NCBI GenBank assembly: GCA_965225895.1
Contig: CBDDBR010000011.1
Location: 372,001 to 436,000, forward strand
Length of the DNA: 64,000 nt
DNA from: Endobugula sp965225895
Lineage (GTDB): Bacteria > Pseudomonadota > Gammaproteobacteria > Pseudomonadales > Cellvibrionaceae
Direction: 5' to 3'
In this document: positions 43,167 to 52,341 of the stretch, one piece after another
How positions within the stretch are numbered: the stretch's first letter is position 1
Layout of the letters: every line of letters begins with the position of its first letter
Notes under the pieces: model-generated
Seen by the model: the letters and a program-made list of their open reading frames with translations, nothing else
Database searches by the model: none
Told to the model about the DNA's origin: nothing
Made by a program: the position numbers and the translations under genes

Positions 43167-43864
43167 GTTTCTTTTTCATTGAGCAGGGTAATGGCTGCAA
43201 TAGCCTCTGGATCTTGGGATTTAATTTTGTTGGCAATATGATGCTGAAAAAAGTATTTGAATTTATCGTTTGTGTTGGCTGAATATAAGCATTCATCCCC
43301 TGGTAAAATTGGCGTTGATGCCACCTTACTTTGATCTGCTAGCATGCCATCCATACGGCCGTCGTTAAATAAGCGCCAGCTAATAACCTCGGCTAATGTC
43401 ACACTCTGAAAACCGTCGTCCGATAAAATGGCGTGTGTACCGATAGTATCTGGGATTTCTTGGATCGTATCATCAGGATTATCTGAATAGTATTCATAGT
43501 ATTCGGCAGCTGTTTCGAGCTCTACTATTTTATGAATTGGGGCTTCTTCAAAAATATCTTCAATGCCCGGATCAAAATAGCCTTCCCAGCGCCCATTGAG
43601 AGGGTCACAGATATCAGGGCAAGCCATGAGTTGGTCAAGCCATGGTACTAGGCCAACGACCTCGCCATTGGCACGTAGTCCCCAGCACAGTACTTGTAAG
43701 CTAAATAGCTTGCCATCACTGGCGTCATTGGAGTAGAGCATTTCGAGACCGTCAAGCTCGGGCGCAAGGCGAATAAAGCGTTCGTCTTTGAGGTTGGAGA
43801 GAGGTTTACCGCTGAACAGATCAACCACATTGTCGCTATTGTGGGTTTTGTCTGAGGTCTTCAT
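43163..43864 (-). CDS. Conserved hypothetical protein convergent with tusA
   Basis: A 233-residue acidic soluble protein with no signal or membrane helix. Segments such as LQVLCWGLRANGEVVGLVPWLD and WEGYFDPGIEDIFEEAPIHKIVELE look like a conserved beta-rich domain, but I do not recognise the family. It lies back to back with epmC (99-base gap) and end to end with tusA (4-base overlap). Confidence 0.7.
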   Translation of the reverse strand: MKTSDKTHNSDNVVDLFSGKPLSNLKDERFIRLAPELDGLEMLYSNDASDGKLFSLQVLCWGLRANGEVVGLVPWLDQLMACPDICDPLNGRWEGYFDPGIEDIFEEAPIHKIVELETAAEYYEYYSDNPDDTIQEIPDTIGTHAILSDDGFQSVTLAEVISWRLFNDGRMDGMLADQSKVASTPILPGDECLYSANTNDKFKYFFQHHIANKIKSQDPEAIAAITLLNEKET

Positions 43865-43963
43865 AATACCCCCTTAGCAGAGTTGTTTGTTAACAAGACT
43901 TACTACTGATTAATGTATATCGACTTTCATTAAAGTGCAACCTTAAATACGTTCCTATAATTC

Positions 43964-44545
43964 ATGACAATACCTACGCCGCAACCATTATCTCTGTCTC
44001 ATGACTGTGATGTTTTGGTGAGTTTGTTTAATCGTTCATTGGGTGCTACTTATGCCACGCGTCTGGTGAAAGGGGGCGATGAACCCGAATATATTCCCGC
44101 GGCGAGTGATAATGACCTTCATCAGATTGTTTTTACGCAAGATTACTTCTCGAGTGCACTGCATGAACTAGCGCATTGGTGTGTGGCAGGTGAGCGGCGG
44201 CGTTTACAGCATGACTACGGCTATTGGTATGCTCCTGATGGCCGTACAGAGCAACAACAGGCGGATTTTGAACGCGTAGAGGTTAAGCCACAGGCGTTAG
44301 AGTGGTTGTTTTCGATGGCTTGTGGCATTCGTTTTCGTGTGAGTGCCGATAATTTAGAGTCGGGCTTGGGGGCTAGTGCAACCTTTAAAGCCGCTATTGT
44401 TCAACAAGTGCATCGCTATTGTGTAGGTGAACTCAAGGGGCGGGCGTATCAGTTGTTTGTGGTGTTGGTGGGTCATTTTCAAACGTATCAAAAGGTTGAT
44501 GACTTACTGAAAGCGGAACGCTATATTTTGGATGATATAGCGTGA
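43964..44545 (+). CDS. epmC: Elongation factor P hydroxylase EpmC
   Basis: Iron-dependent enzyme that hydroxylates the lysyl-lysine modification of EF-P in gammaproteobacteria. The 193-residue protein carries the metal motif HELAHWC near residue 66 with RRRLQHDYGYWYAPDGR following, then VEVKPQALEWLFSMACG with a conserved Glu, all matching EpmC. The next gene starts within its stop (GTGA overlap). EF-P, epmA and epmB are not in the window. Confidence 0.93.
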   Translation: MTIPTPQPLSLSHDCDVLVSLFNRSLGATYATRLVKGGDEPEYIPAASDNDLHQIVFTQDYFSSALHELAHWCVAGERRRLQHDYGYWYAPDGRTEQQQADFERVEVKPQALEWLFSMACGIRFRVSADNLESGLGASATFKAAIVQQVHRYCVGELKGRAYQLFVVLVGHFQTYQKVDDLLKAERYILDDIA

Positions 44546-45471
44546 GCGCCACAATGCCAGATACTCAACCTCCAGTGTTATTGATTGATGCATCTATTTA
44601 TATTTTTCAATATTATTTTGCACTACCTGATCATTGGTTTAGTGAGAAAGAATCTTGGCCAACGGCGGCTGTTTATGGTTATACCGCGTTTTTAAGTCGT
44701 TTGTTAAAGGAACAGCAGCCGCGACGCGTGGCGGTGTGTTTTGATGAAAGTCTCGATCAGTGCTTTCGCAACGAAATCTATGTGGATTATAAGTGCAGTA
44801 GAGCTTTGCCAGATGAGGCTTTAGCCTTTCAGTTATCGGCTTGTAAGCAAGTGACGCAGTTATTGGGCTTGCAAACCTATGCCAGTCATCGTTACGAGGC
44901 AGATGACCTGCTAGGTAGTTTGTATCAGCGCTGCCTGCGTAGCCAAGTCCCTGTGGCTATTTTAACGCGAGATAAAGATTTAGGGCAGTTACTGTGCCGA
45001 AAGCAAGATTTTTTATGGGATTATTCATCGGCCAATAAAGATCGGTTTTATGCACACGATATAGAACAAAAATTTGGTGTGCGTCCCAGTCAATTGATTG
45101 ATTATCTCGCATTGGTTGGCGATTCTGTTGATGATATTCCTGGTGTGCCTGGGGTAGGTAAAAAAACGGCACAAGCATTATTGCAGCAATTAGGTAGTGT
45201 TGATCTTGCTTTTACCCAGTTAGATACCTTGTCTGCATTACCTATTCGCGGCGCAAAGCAATTGGCGAGTAAATTAAACGATCATCGCGAACAGATAGCG
45301 ATGGCGCAGCAATTAGCAACAATTGTGACCGATTTACCGCTTATAAAAAGCGTGTCAGCACTAGATAGGCAAGTCATTCACACAAAAAAACTAGCCGCGT
45401 TTTGTACCGATATGGGTTTTCCGAAACTATGCGCTTCTATAGTATCGGGAGTGTCGAGTGTTGAGTCGTGA
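44542..45471 (+). CDS. 5'-3' exonuclease / flap endonuclease-like protein (Xni/ExoIX type)
   Basis: A 309-residue FEN-family nuclease with the N-terminal PIN-like domain: LIDASIYIFQYYFALP with metal-binding Asp, VCFDESLDQCFRNEIY, YEADDLLGSLYQRC and TRDKDLGQL. A helix-hairpin-helix/H3TH segment (LIDYLALVGDSVDDIPGVPG, GVGKKTAQALL) follows. It corresponds to the stand-alone exonuclease annotated ExoIX/Xni, but is longer than the 251-residue E. coli protein. GTG start inside the epmC stop implies translational coupling. Confidence 0.88.
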   Translation: MSATMPDTQPPVLLIDASIYIFQYYFALPDHWFSEKESWPTAAVYGYTAFLSRLLKEQQPRRVAVCFDESLDQCFRNEIYVDYKCSRALPDEALAFQLSACKQVTQLLGLQTYASHRYEADDLLGSLYQRCLRSQVPVAILTRDKDLGQLLCRKQDFLWDYSSANKDRFYAHDIEQKFGVRPSQLIDYLALVGDSVDDIPGVPGVGKKTAQALLQQLGSVDLAFTQLDTLSALPIRGAKQLASKLNDHREQIAMAQQLATIVTDLPLIKSVSALDRQVIHTKKLAAFCTDMGFPKLCASIVSGVSSVES

Positions 45472-45523
45472 AATATCTAAAGGTGATAAGCAGGATGAAG
45501 CTAGAGACTACTCCTTTCAGCAC

Positions 45524-45532
45524 TGTTATACT
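45524..45532 (+). promoter_or_regulatory. Extended -10 promoter for ffh
   Basis: TGTTATACT matches the extended -10 form (TG, one base, TATACT), 45 bases before the ffh ATG. No good -35 is present, as is usual for extended -10 promoters. Confidence 0.5.
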
Positions 45533-45577
45533 GCGCGCTAATTTAATTTCTTGCCACAAGTCATAGTAAAAATACCC

Positions 45578-47002
45578 ATGTTTCAAAATTTAACTGATCG
45601 TTTATCCAAATCTCTTAAAAAAATATCGGGCAAAGGCCGTTTAAGCCATGCCAATATTCAGGATGCACTAAAAGACGTGCGTAAAGCGCTATTAGAAGCA
45701 GATGTTGCCTTGCCTGTAGTCAAAAACTTTATTGATAAAGTGCGTAAGCGAGCGGTGGGTCAAGAAGTGGCGCGTTCACTAAATCCATCGCAGCAGTTTA
45801 TTAAGGTGGTTCAAGATGAGCTGACTGAAATGATGGGCGAGGCCAATGAAACGCTAAATCTCGCTATGCAGCCGCCCGCGGTTATCTTAATGGCTGGTTT
45901 GCAGGGTGCAGGTAAAACAACTTCTGTTGCCAAATTAGCGCGTTACTTAAAAGAAAGAGAAAAGAAAAAAGTCATGGTGGTGAGCGCAGACGTTTACCGC
46001 CCAGCAGCGATTCAGCAGCTTGAAACACTCGCAGAGCAAGTAGAAGCCACGTTTTTTCCGTCGGATATTTCTCAGCAACCTGAAACCATTGCAAAAGATG
46101 CGATAGCGTCAGCAAAAAAACAGCATATAGACGTGGTGATTGTGGATACCGCAGGCCGTTTGGCAATTGACGATGCATTGATGGCCGAAATTCAAGGTTT
46201 GCAAAAAGCCATTAACCCGATTGAAACCTTGTTTGTGATTGATGCCATGATTGGTCAAGATGCGGTTAATACAGCCAAGGCGTTTAATGATGCTTTACCG
46301 TTAACAGGGGTTATTTTAACCAAGGCTGATGGTGATGCGCGTGGTGGTGCAGCGCTATCGGTGCGTGCCACAACAGGCAAGCCGATTAAATTCTTGGGTA
46401 TGGGTGAAAAGGTCGATGCTTTAGAGCCATTTTATCCTGATCGTGTAGCGTCACGTATTTTAGGTATGGGCGATGTTTTATCGTTGATCGAAGAAGTTGA
46501 GCGTACAGTCGATAAGAAAAAAGCAGAAAAATTAGTCGAAAAAGTTAAAAAAGGCGTTCGCTTTGACCTTAATGATCTAAAAGATCAGTTTCAGCAGATG
46601 AACAATATGGGTGGCATGGGCGCAATGCTCGATAAAATGCCGGGCATGGGTAATATGAGTCAGATGGTTGAGCAGGCAGATATGGGTGGCCAGTTTAAAA
46701 AAATGGAAGTCATTATTGATTCCATGACCAAAGAAGAGCGTAAAAATCCCGATATTTTAAATGGTTCGCGTAAGCGCCGTATTACCAAAGGGTCGGGCAC
46801 CGAGTTGCAAGACCTTAACCGTTTGCTTAAGCAGCACAAGCAGATGGCAAAAATGATGAAAAAAATGAAAGGCGGCGGTATGACAAAAATGATGCGCGGT
46901 CTTGGTGGAATGATGGGCGGTGGTGGAGGAATGCCCCCTGGCGGTATGCCACCCGGTGGAATGCCTCCTGGTGGTGGTTTGCCTCCAGGCTTTGGACGAT
47001 AA
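45578..47002 (+). CDS. ffh: Signal recognition particle protein Ffh
   Basis: GTPase that binds 4.5S RNA and delivers nascent membrane proteins to FtsY. N domain residues 1-90; G domain with GLQGAGKTTSVAKL, DTAGRLA and TKADGDARGG; methionine-rich M domain from about 300 with KRRITKGSGT. The tail is a Gly-Met-Pro repeat (GGMPPGG, three copies), typical of many proteobacterial Ffh proteins. ATG 45578 (MFQNLTDRLSKSLKK) matches the usual start. A terminator follows. Confidence 0.98.
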   Translation: MFQNLTDRLSKSLKKISGKGRLSHANIQDALKDVRKALLEADVALPVVKNFIDKVRKRAVGQEVARSLNPSQQFIKVVQDELTEMMGEANETLNLAMQPPAVILMAGLQGAGKTTSVAKLARYLKEREKKKVMVVSADVYRPAAIQQLETLAEQVEATFFPSDISQQPETIAKDAIASAKKQHIDVVIVDTAGRLAIDDALMAEIQGLQKAINPIETLFVIDAMIGQDAVNTAKAFNDALPLTGVILTKADGDARGGAALSVRATTGKPIKFLGMGEKVDALEPFYPDRVASRILGMGDVLSLIEEVERTVDKKKAEKLVEKVKKGVRFDLNDLKDQFQQMNNMGGMGAMLDKMPGMGNMSQMVEQADMGGQFKKMEVIIDSMTKEERKNPDILNGSRKRRITKGSGTELQDLNRLLKQHKQMAKMMKKMKGGGMTKMMRGLGGMMGGGGGMPPGGMPPGGMPPGGGLPPGFGR

Positions 47003-47009
47003 TATATAT

Positions 47010-47044
47010 AGGCTTAAGACAGATGTTTTAGGCCTTCTTTTTTA
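47010..47044 (+). terminator. Terminator after ffh
   Basis: An 11-bp stem with two G-U pairs (47010-47020 with 47025-47035), loop AGAT, then TCTTTTTT. It lies 8 bases after the ffh stop codon. Confidence 0.8.
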
Positions 47045-47062
47045 ATGGCGTATCCATAATTT

Positions 47063-47806
47063 ATGTTGCTCGGCATTTTGTTTACTCTAGTTGCCATTTT
47101 CTACGCCAGTGTAGGTTTTGGTGGTGGCTCTTCTTATTTGGCTCTGCTGGTATTGTGGGGGCTTCCTTTTGCTGTTATCCCTGTCGTTGCTCTGATTTGT
47201 AATATTGTGGTGGTATCAGGTAATAGTATTCACTATGCCCGTGCTGGTTATGTGAATTGGCGTTTACTGCTTCCGCCTGTACTTGCATCGGTTCCAATGG
47301 CGTATTTGGGTGGCCGTTTGGTAATTGAAAAAGAAGTGTTTGTGGTCATCTTATTTATGACCTTATTTATTACGGGGTTACGGTTATTGGTAAAGCACCG
47401 CCAATACGGTGATGAAATGACGGTCTATCGCGCCATGCCGTTATGGCAAGGATTGGGTCTGGGTGCCGTGTTGGGATTTTTGGCGGGTGTGGTCGGTATT
47501 GGCGGCGGTATTTTTCTTGCGCCTGTACTGTATAACCTCCGTGTTGCTGCACCTAAGGTGATTGCGGCGACAGCCTCGGTATTTATTTTAGTGAATTCTA
47601 TTGCCGGCTTGTTTGGTCAGTTAGATAAAAGTGGCTTTATCCATGAAATTATGGATTATTGGTATTTACCGCTATTGGTCTTGTTGGGCGGGCAGATTGG
47701 AAATTGGCTCACTATTCGTTGGGTGCCTGCTAAGGTCATTGCCTTGTTGACTGCACTGTTAGTGCTCTTTGTTGCTTGCCGATTGGGTTGGCATTTGTGG
47801 ATGTAA
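47063..47806 (+). CDS. TSUP family transporter (TauE/SafE-like)
   Basis: A 247-residue membrane protein with about eight helices in two repeats, each marked by a Gly-rich signature (SVGFGGGSSYLALLVLWG near residue 15 and GVVGIGGGIFLAPVLYNL near residue 148). TSUP proteins move sulfite, sulfonates or related anions; the substrate here is unknown. It lies between ffh and the rpsP operon, behind the ffh terminator. Confidence 0.88.
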   Translation: MLLGILFTLVAIFYASVGFGGGSSYLALLVLWGLPFAVIPVVALICNIVVVSGNSIHYARAGYVNWRLLLPPVLASVPMAYLGGRLVIEKEVFVVILFMTLFITGLRLLVKHRQYGDEMTVYRAMPLWQGLGLGAVLGFLAGVVGIGGGIFLAPVLYNLRVAAPKVIAATASVFILVNSIAGLFGQLDKSGFIHEIMDYWYLPLLVLLGGQIGNWLTIRWVPAKVIALLTALLVLFVACRLGWHLWM

Positions 47807-48016
47807 CAGTGAGTAATACCTAAATGTTCACGACTCGCCTCTAAATAATGCCGTATTTAATAGAAATGCTCATTAAATAACGTGCTTAAGTCTATACACA
47901 CCTTTAAGTTTCCCGTAAAATACGCCGCCTTTCACCGCCCTTAGAAGGGCAGTGTTTATTGAATTTTGTCTTGCCGTGAGGCAATACTGTTAACTGAATA
48001 TAGGAAATAAATAACG

Positions 48017-48265
48017 ATGGTTACCATTCGTTTGGCTCGAGGCGGTTCTAAAAAGCGCCCATTTTACCATTTAACTGTAACTGACAGCCGTAATGCCCGT
48101 GATGGTCGTTACATTGAGCGTGTTGGTTTCTTTAACCCCATTGCTCGCGGTCAAGAAGAGCGTTTACGCGTTGATAATGCACGTGTTGACCATTGGGTTG
48201 CTCAAGGCGCGCAGTTATCTGACCGTGTTGCTAAGTTATTAAAAGATCAAGCAAAAGCGGCTTAA
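48017..48265 (+). CDS. rpsP: Small ribosomal subunit protein bS16
   Basis: An 82-residue ribosomal protein with the family start MVTIRLARGGSKKRPFYHL and the motif VTDSRNARDGRYIERVGFFN. First gene of the conserved rpsP-rimM-trmD-rplS operon for ribosome and tRNA maturation. Upstream is a 210-base intergenic region that should hold the operon promoter; TAAAAT at 47916 is a possible -10. Confidence 0.98.
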   Translation: MVTIRLARGGSKKRPFYHLTVTDSRNARDGRYIERVGFFNPIARGQEERLRVDNARVDHWVAQGAQLSDRVAKLLKDQAKAA

Positions 48266-48308
48266 TTGCCATTTTGCGAATAAAAAAACACAGTGCGGTA
48301 ATTAACTG

Positions 48309-48836
48309 ATGTCGAAGTTACTCAATGTCGGGCGTATTACCAGTGTTTTTGGTATCAAAGGATGGGTGAAAATCCATTCGCAAACAGAACCTGCTGATAA
48401 TATATTTGATTATCAGCCTTGGTTGTTAAAAACCAAGCATGGCGTTAAGCCTGTTGAGTTAGCTCAATGGCGGCCTCATGGAAAAGGGTTTGTTGCACAG
48501 ATAGTAGGTATTGATGATCGTAATCAAGCAGAGTTGTTATGCCCTGTTGATATTGCGGTTGAAAAAGACGTATTAGAAACATTAGATGAAGGTGAGTTTT
48601 ACTGGCATCAGCTAGAAGGCTTGCGTGTTATTAGTGATTTTGAGGGTCAAACCTACGATTTTGGTACTGTTAAAAAAATACTCCCTACGGGGGCTAATGA
48701 TGTATTAGTCGTTGTAGGTGATGGGCAGAGCATGGATCAAAAAGAACGTTTGATTCCTTATGTGCCCGATCAGTTTGTCACTGACATTAATATTGCCGAT
48801 GGCATTATTCGTGTTGACTGGGAACCTGATTTTTAA
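48309..48836 (+). CDS. rimM: Ribosome maturation factor RimM
   Basis: Binds uS19 and assists assembly of the 30S head. N-terminal RimM domain with VGRITSVFGIKGWVKIHS; C-terminal PRC-barrel from about residue 97 with YWHQLEGLRVIS and ERLIPYVPDQFV. The 175 residues are full length. Second gene in the rpsP operon. Confidence 0.97.
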   Translation: MSKLLNVGRITSVFGIKGWVKIHSQTEPADNIFDYQPWLLKTKHGVKPVELAQWRPHGKGFVAQIVGIDDRNQAELLCPVDIAVEKDVLETLDEGEFYWHQLEGLRVISDFEGQTYDFGTVKKILPTGANDVLVVVGDGQSMDQKERLIPYVPDQFVTDINIADGIIRVDWEPDF

Positions 48837-48903
48837 GGATTTCGTACTTAACCTTAAGTCGTTGTGCTAACAATAAGTGTCAAAGAGTAAGCAGGAGAAT
48901 GAA

Positions 48904-49602
48904 ATGCGTATAGCGGTCGTTACCTTGTTTCCTGAGATGTTTAAGGCAATAACGGATTTTGGTATTACACGTCGAGCGGTGAATAATGAATTGCTCACGA
49001 TCAGTACTTGGAATCCTAGAAGTTATGCCAATGATCGACACCAAACAGTGGATGACCGACCTTATGGCGGTGGCCCGGGTATGGTGATGATGATTGAGCC
49101 GTTAAAAGCAGCAATTGATGCGGCAAAGGCTTGGTTAGCTGAAAATGGTAAGCCAAGTAAAGTGATTTATTTATCACCTCAAGGAAAAGTGTTTAATCAA
49201 GTAGGTGCACAAACGTTAGCCGACGCGGTAAGTAGTGAAAATATACTATTGATTGCGGGGCGATACGAAGGCATTGATGAGCGCTTATTACAAATGGAAG
49301 TGGATGAGGAGTGGTCAATAGGTGACTACGTTCTTAGTGGTGGTGAATTACCAGCAATGGTGTTACTTGATGCAGTAATTCGTTTATTGCCTGGCGCATT
49401 AGGACATGAAAATTCGGCGGCAGAAGACTCGTTTAGTGATGGTTTGTTAGATTGCCCTCATTATACAAGGCCAGAAGTTTACGAAGGTAAAGCAGTACCT
49501 TCGGTATTACTGTCGGGTAATCATGCAGCTATTAAACAGTGGCGATTAGAACAATCGCTAGAGCGGACGCGGCAACGACGTCCAGATTTATTGAAAGACT
49601 AA
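48904..49602 (+). CDS. trmD: tRNA (guanine(37)-N1)-methyltransferase TrmD
   Basis: Makes m1G37 next to the anticodon, preventing frameshifting. SPOUT fold with DDRPYGGGPGMVMM, LSPQGKVFNQ, AGRYEGIDERLL and YVLSGGELPAMVLLD, followed by the C-terminal tRNA-binding domain. The start is ATG 48904 (MRIAVVTLFPEMF), with CAGGAG six bases before it; an in-frame upstream GTG at 48877 lacks such a site. Confidence 0.97.
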   Translation: MRIAVVTLFPEMFKAITDFGITRRAVNNELLTISTWNPRSYANDRHQTVDDRPYGGGPGMVMMIEPLKAAIDAAKAWLAENGKPSKVIYLSPQGKVFNQVGAQTLADAVSSENILLIAGRYEGIDERLLQMEVDEEWSIGDYVLSGGELPAMVLLDAVIRLLPGALGHENSAAEDSFSDGLLDCPHYTRPEVYEGKAVPSVLLSGNHAAIKQWRLEQSLERTRQRRPDLLKD

Positions 49603-49674
49603 GCTTTCTTTTAAGAGGCTAAGAAAAATTATCTAGCTGTGAAGCTACATACCTTTATTAATTAGGAAAACACA

Positions 49675-50025
49675 ATGACTAACAAAATTATTCTTGAGTT
49701 AGAAAAAGAGCAAATTAAAACGGATGTACCTGCGTTTTCACCAGGTGATACTGTTGTTGTTCAAGTAAAAGTAAAAGAAGGTAACCGTGAGCGTCTTCAG
49801 GCTTTTGAAGGTGTTGTAATTGCTAAGCGTAACCGTGGTATTAACTCTGCGTTTACAGTACGTAAAATTTCACACGGTGTAGGCGTTGAGCGTACTTTCC
49901 AGCTTCACAGCCCATTAGTAGATAGTCTTGAAGTGAAGCGTCGTGGTGACGTTCGTCAAGCGAAACTGTACTACTTGCGTGAACTTACTGGTCGTGCAGC
50001 ACGTATTAAAGAAAAGTTGGGCTAA
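49675..50025 (+). CDS. rplS: Large ribosomal subunit protein bL19
   Basis: A 116-residue ribosomal protein at the 30S-50S interface. Family features: PAFSPGDTVVVQVKVKEGNR, RLQAFEGVVIAKRNRG and VKRRGDVRQAKLYYLRELTG. Last gene of the rpsP operon, followed by a strong terminator. Confidence 0.98.
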   Translation: MTNKIILELEKEQIKTDVPAFSPGDTVVVQVKVKEGNRERLQAFEGVVIAKRNRGINSAFTVRKISHGVGVERTFQLHSPLVDSLEVKRRGDVRQAKLYYLRELTGRAARIKEKLG

Positions 50026-50042
50026 TCTTACTTTTTCGCAGT

Positions 50043-50081
50043 ACATAAAAAAACCGAAGTTTACCTTCGGTTTTTTTATGT
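50043..50081. terminator. Bidirectional terminator between rplS and xerD
   Basis: Perfect 17-bp stem (50043-50059 with 50065-50081) with loop TTTAC; seven A in one arm and seven T in the other provide a U tract in both directions. It lies 18 bases after the rplS stop and 12 bases beyond the xerD stop. Confidence 0.95.
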
Positions 50082-50092
50082 CTGTAGATTTT

Positions 50093-51001
50093 TTAGCCTC
50101 GCGGATGATGTTGAGCGTGTAGTTCTTGTAAGCGTGCTTGTGCAATATGGGTATAGATTTGCGTGGTAGATAAATCGCTATGGCCTAGCAATAGTTGCAC
50201 AACACGTAAATCTGCACCGTGGTTGAGTAAGTGTGTGGCAAAGGCGTGGCGTAGTGTGTGAGGCGATATTTCTTTCTCTATGTGCGCGACGCTTGCCCAG
50301 TGTTTGATGCGATGCCAGAAGGTTTGGCGGGTCATTATTTTTCCTCTTGTGGATGGAAACACAATATCGTCTTGTGCCATACCAATGAGCTCAGGTCTGC
50401 CGTGTTGCATGTATTTTTCTATCCATGCCATGGCTTCGTCGCCGAGAGGAACTAAGCGTTCTTTACTGCCTTTGCCAAAAATTCGAATAACGCCTTGGCG
50501 CAAATTAATATCCGATATTGTTAAGTTAATTAATTCAGATACTCTTAATCCGCACGCATAGAGCACTTCTAGCATCGTGCGATCGCGTAGGCCAATAGCG
50601 CTATTGGTATCGGGTGCGTGAAGAAGACTCTCAACATCATTTTCTGAGAGTGTTTTTGGTAGTGGCCGACCTAATGTTGGGTTGTCGATTAATGCGGTAG
50701 GGTTTTCATCTATTTGATTTTCTCGAATGAGGTATTGATAAAAGCCGCGTAAGCACGATAAAAAACGGGCGGTTGAGCGTGCGCTATTTCCCGCGCTAAT
50801 CCGCTTGGCTAAATAACTCTGAATATCAAACGAATTAACCGCGAGTAAGCTGTATTGCGGGCTTTGCGAAAGTACGAGGTGTTCTGCAAAATAGCAAAGA
50901 TCACGCTTGTAGGCGGCAATAGTGTTTTCACTTAAGCCTTTTTCTAGCCATAAAGCATTGAGATAAGTGCTAATGAGTGATTGATTGTTATCATTTGTCA
51001 T
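50093..51001 (-). CDS. xerD: Site-specific tyrosine recombinase XerD
   Basis: Resolves chromosome dimers at dif with XerC under FtsK control. The N-terminal SAM-like domain (LWLEKGLSENTIAAYKRDL) is followed by the catalytic domain with Arg in CGLRVSELINL, Lys in GKGSKERLVPL, HTLRHAFATHLL, LLGHSD and the nucleophile Tyr in IYTHIAQARL. Length 302 is typical. Position between rplS and dsbC-hom-thrC-recJ is the conserved Pseudomonas order, so this is the housekeeping recombinase and not the island's integrase. Confidence 0.97.
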   Translation of the reverse strand: MTNDNNQSLISTYLNALWLEKGLSENTIAAYKRDLCYFAEHLVLSQSPQYSLLAVNSFDIQSYLAKRISAGNSARSTARFLSCLRGFYQYLIRENQIDENPTALIDNPTLGRPLPKTLSENDVESLLHAPDTNSAIGLRDRTMLEVLYACGLRVSELINLTISDINLRQGVIRIFGKGSKERLVPLGDEAMAWIEKYMQHGRPELIGMAQDDIVFPSTRGKIMTRQTFWHRIKHWASVAHIEKEISPHTLRHAFATHLLNHGADLRVVQLLLGHSDLSTTQIYTHIAQARLQELHAQHHPRG

Positions 51002-51262
51002 ACTTTATTGTAAACGAGCAAATGCCATGACAGTAGGTTTTGTTGTGTTCTTTTATCACTAAGCTGCGTATCGCATACTGTATATTGTTTGGTGGTGATG
51101 TTTATTTGTGCGAATGAACTGAACTTTATCAGTAGAGCGTATTCCAATGGCTATACTGTGATAATGTTATGGTTTGTTTGTTAAAAATGATGGTGATGTC
51201 ATGATGTGGCGCTCGATTGGTTTGTTCATGTCATAAGGAATATAAATAAAATAGGTATTGTT

Positions 51263-52090
51263 ATGAGTAAGGTGTTATTGGTCGCTAAAAAAACATGTAT
51301 TTTTGTAGTGTTAGCGCAGATGTTTTTTATGAGTCATAGTGTTACGGCGCAACCATTGGCGTTGCCCAATTCGGCTGAAGCGCCGCAAGCAGAAGAGCTA
51401 ACAGTGCCAAAAGCAGTTGAAACGGCGATTTTTGATCGTCTACGTGGAGCACGTTCCGATTTACAGTTAACTAATTTACGTTCATCGCCATTACCAGGCT
51501 TATACAAAATTGATATTAATGGTCAGCTTGCATTTGTGAGTGAAAGTGGCGGTTTTCTCATTGCGGGCGAAATGTACCAAGTAAACCCTGGTGGCTTGGT
51601 GAATTTACAAGAAGAAGATCGTCGCAAGCAAGAGGCTGCGTTTGCGCCTACGCGCGCTGCCCGTTTAGCCGCTATTGATCAGCAAGAAATGGTAATTTAT
51701 CGCCCTGCGAAAGAGGTGAAGGGGCACGTATATGTATTCACGGATATTGATTGTGGCTTTTGTCGTAAGTTGCACGCCCAGATGGATGAAATGTTGGATC
51801 AAGGGATAGAGGTGCGTTATCTTGCTTTTCCTCGTGCTGGGGTAGACTCTCGTAGTGCTCAAAAATTGGCTACTACGTGGTGTGCAGAAGATCGTCAGCA
51901 AGTTATGAGTCGTTTTAAACAAGGTGAAAACTTGGATTTAGCTGTATGTGAAGGTCATCCAGTCGCAGACCAATACATGTTGGGGCAAGAATTGGGTGTG
52001 CGTGGAACGCCAGCAATCGTTTTAGAATCAGGTCAAATGATTCCGGGTGCTGTTAGTACTGCTCGATTGGTTGAAGAAATGGGTATTTAA
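51263..52090 (+). CDS. dsbC: Disulfide isomerase DsbC
   Basis: Periplasmic V-shaped dimer that repairs wrong disulfides and is kept reduced by DsbD. A signal peptide (residues about 8-30, ending near VTA) is followed by the dimerisation domain (LPGLYKIDINGQLAFVSESG) and the thioredoxin domain with active site CGFC in DIDCGFCRKLH and cis-Pro loop GVRGTPAIV. ATG 51263 gives a normal signal peptide; the open frame upstream adds residues of no apparent use. Confidence 0.95.
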   Translation: MSKVLLVAKKTCIFVVLAQMFFMSHSVTAQPLALPNSAEAPQAEELTVPKAVETAIFDRLRGARSDLQLTNLRSSPLPGLYKIDINGQLAFVSESGGFLIAGEMYQVNPGGLVNLQEEDRRKQEAAFAPTRAARLAAIDQQEMVIYRPAKEVKGHVYVFTDIDCGFCRKLHAQMDEMLDQGIEVRYLAFPRAGVDSRSAQKLATTWCAEDRQQVMSRFKQGENLDLAVCEGHPVADQYMLGQELGVRGTPAIVLESGQMIPGAVSTARLVEEMGI

Positions 52091-52113
52091 CCCGTTTACG
52101 CGAGGTCGCTAAT

Positions 52114-52175
52114 AGGTCGTTAATAGAATGCGTCATTATATGGCGGTTAACGACCTTTCAATACTTTTTTAATTC
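52114..52175 (+). terminator. Probable terminator after dsbC
   Basis: Perfect 10-bp inverted repeat AGGTCGTTAA / TTAACGACCT (52114-52123 and 52147-52156) with a 23-base loop, followed by a T-rich stretch including TTTTTT. It lies 24 bases after the dsbC stop. Confidence 0.6.
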
Positions 52176-52341
52176 TTCTTTTTTCTGCCTTTTCTTTACC
52201 TCCTTTTTTCTATCTTTGTATTTATTCATGCTTTTTTTAGGCGTTGTTGACACTACGTGCAGGTACGCGTAAGGTTGCCGTTTTTTTATAAAATGCGTGT
52301 ATTACAGCCGTATTTCACGATCTTTTTCTGAGGTAGTCAGT

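Noticed and set aside
43956..43961. Perfect TATAAT just upstream of epmC
   Set aside because: It ends two bases before the ATG, so a transcript from it would start inside the coding region. With no good -35 it is most likely chance.
50093..51001. Tyrosine recombinase as the integrase of the dusA element
   Set aside because: It is 20 kb from the element and sits in the conserved rplS-xerD-dsbC context with XerD-like motifs, so it is the housekeeping dimer-resolution enzyme.
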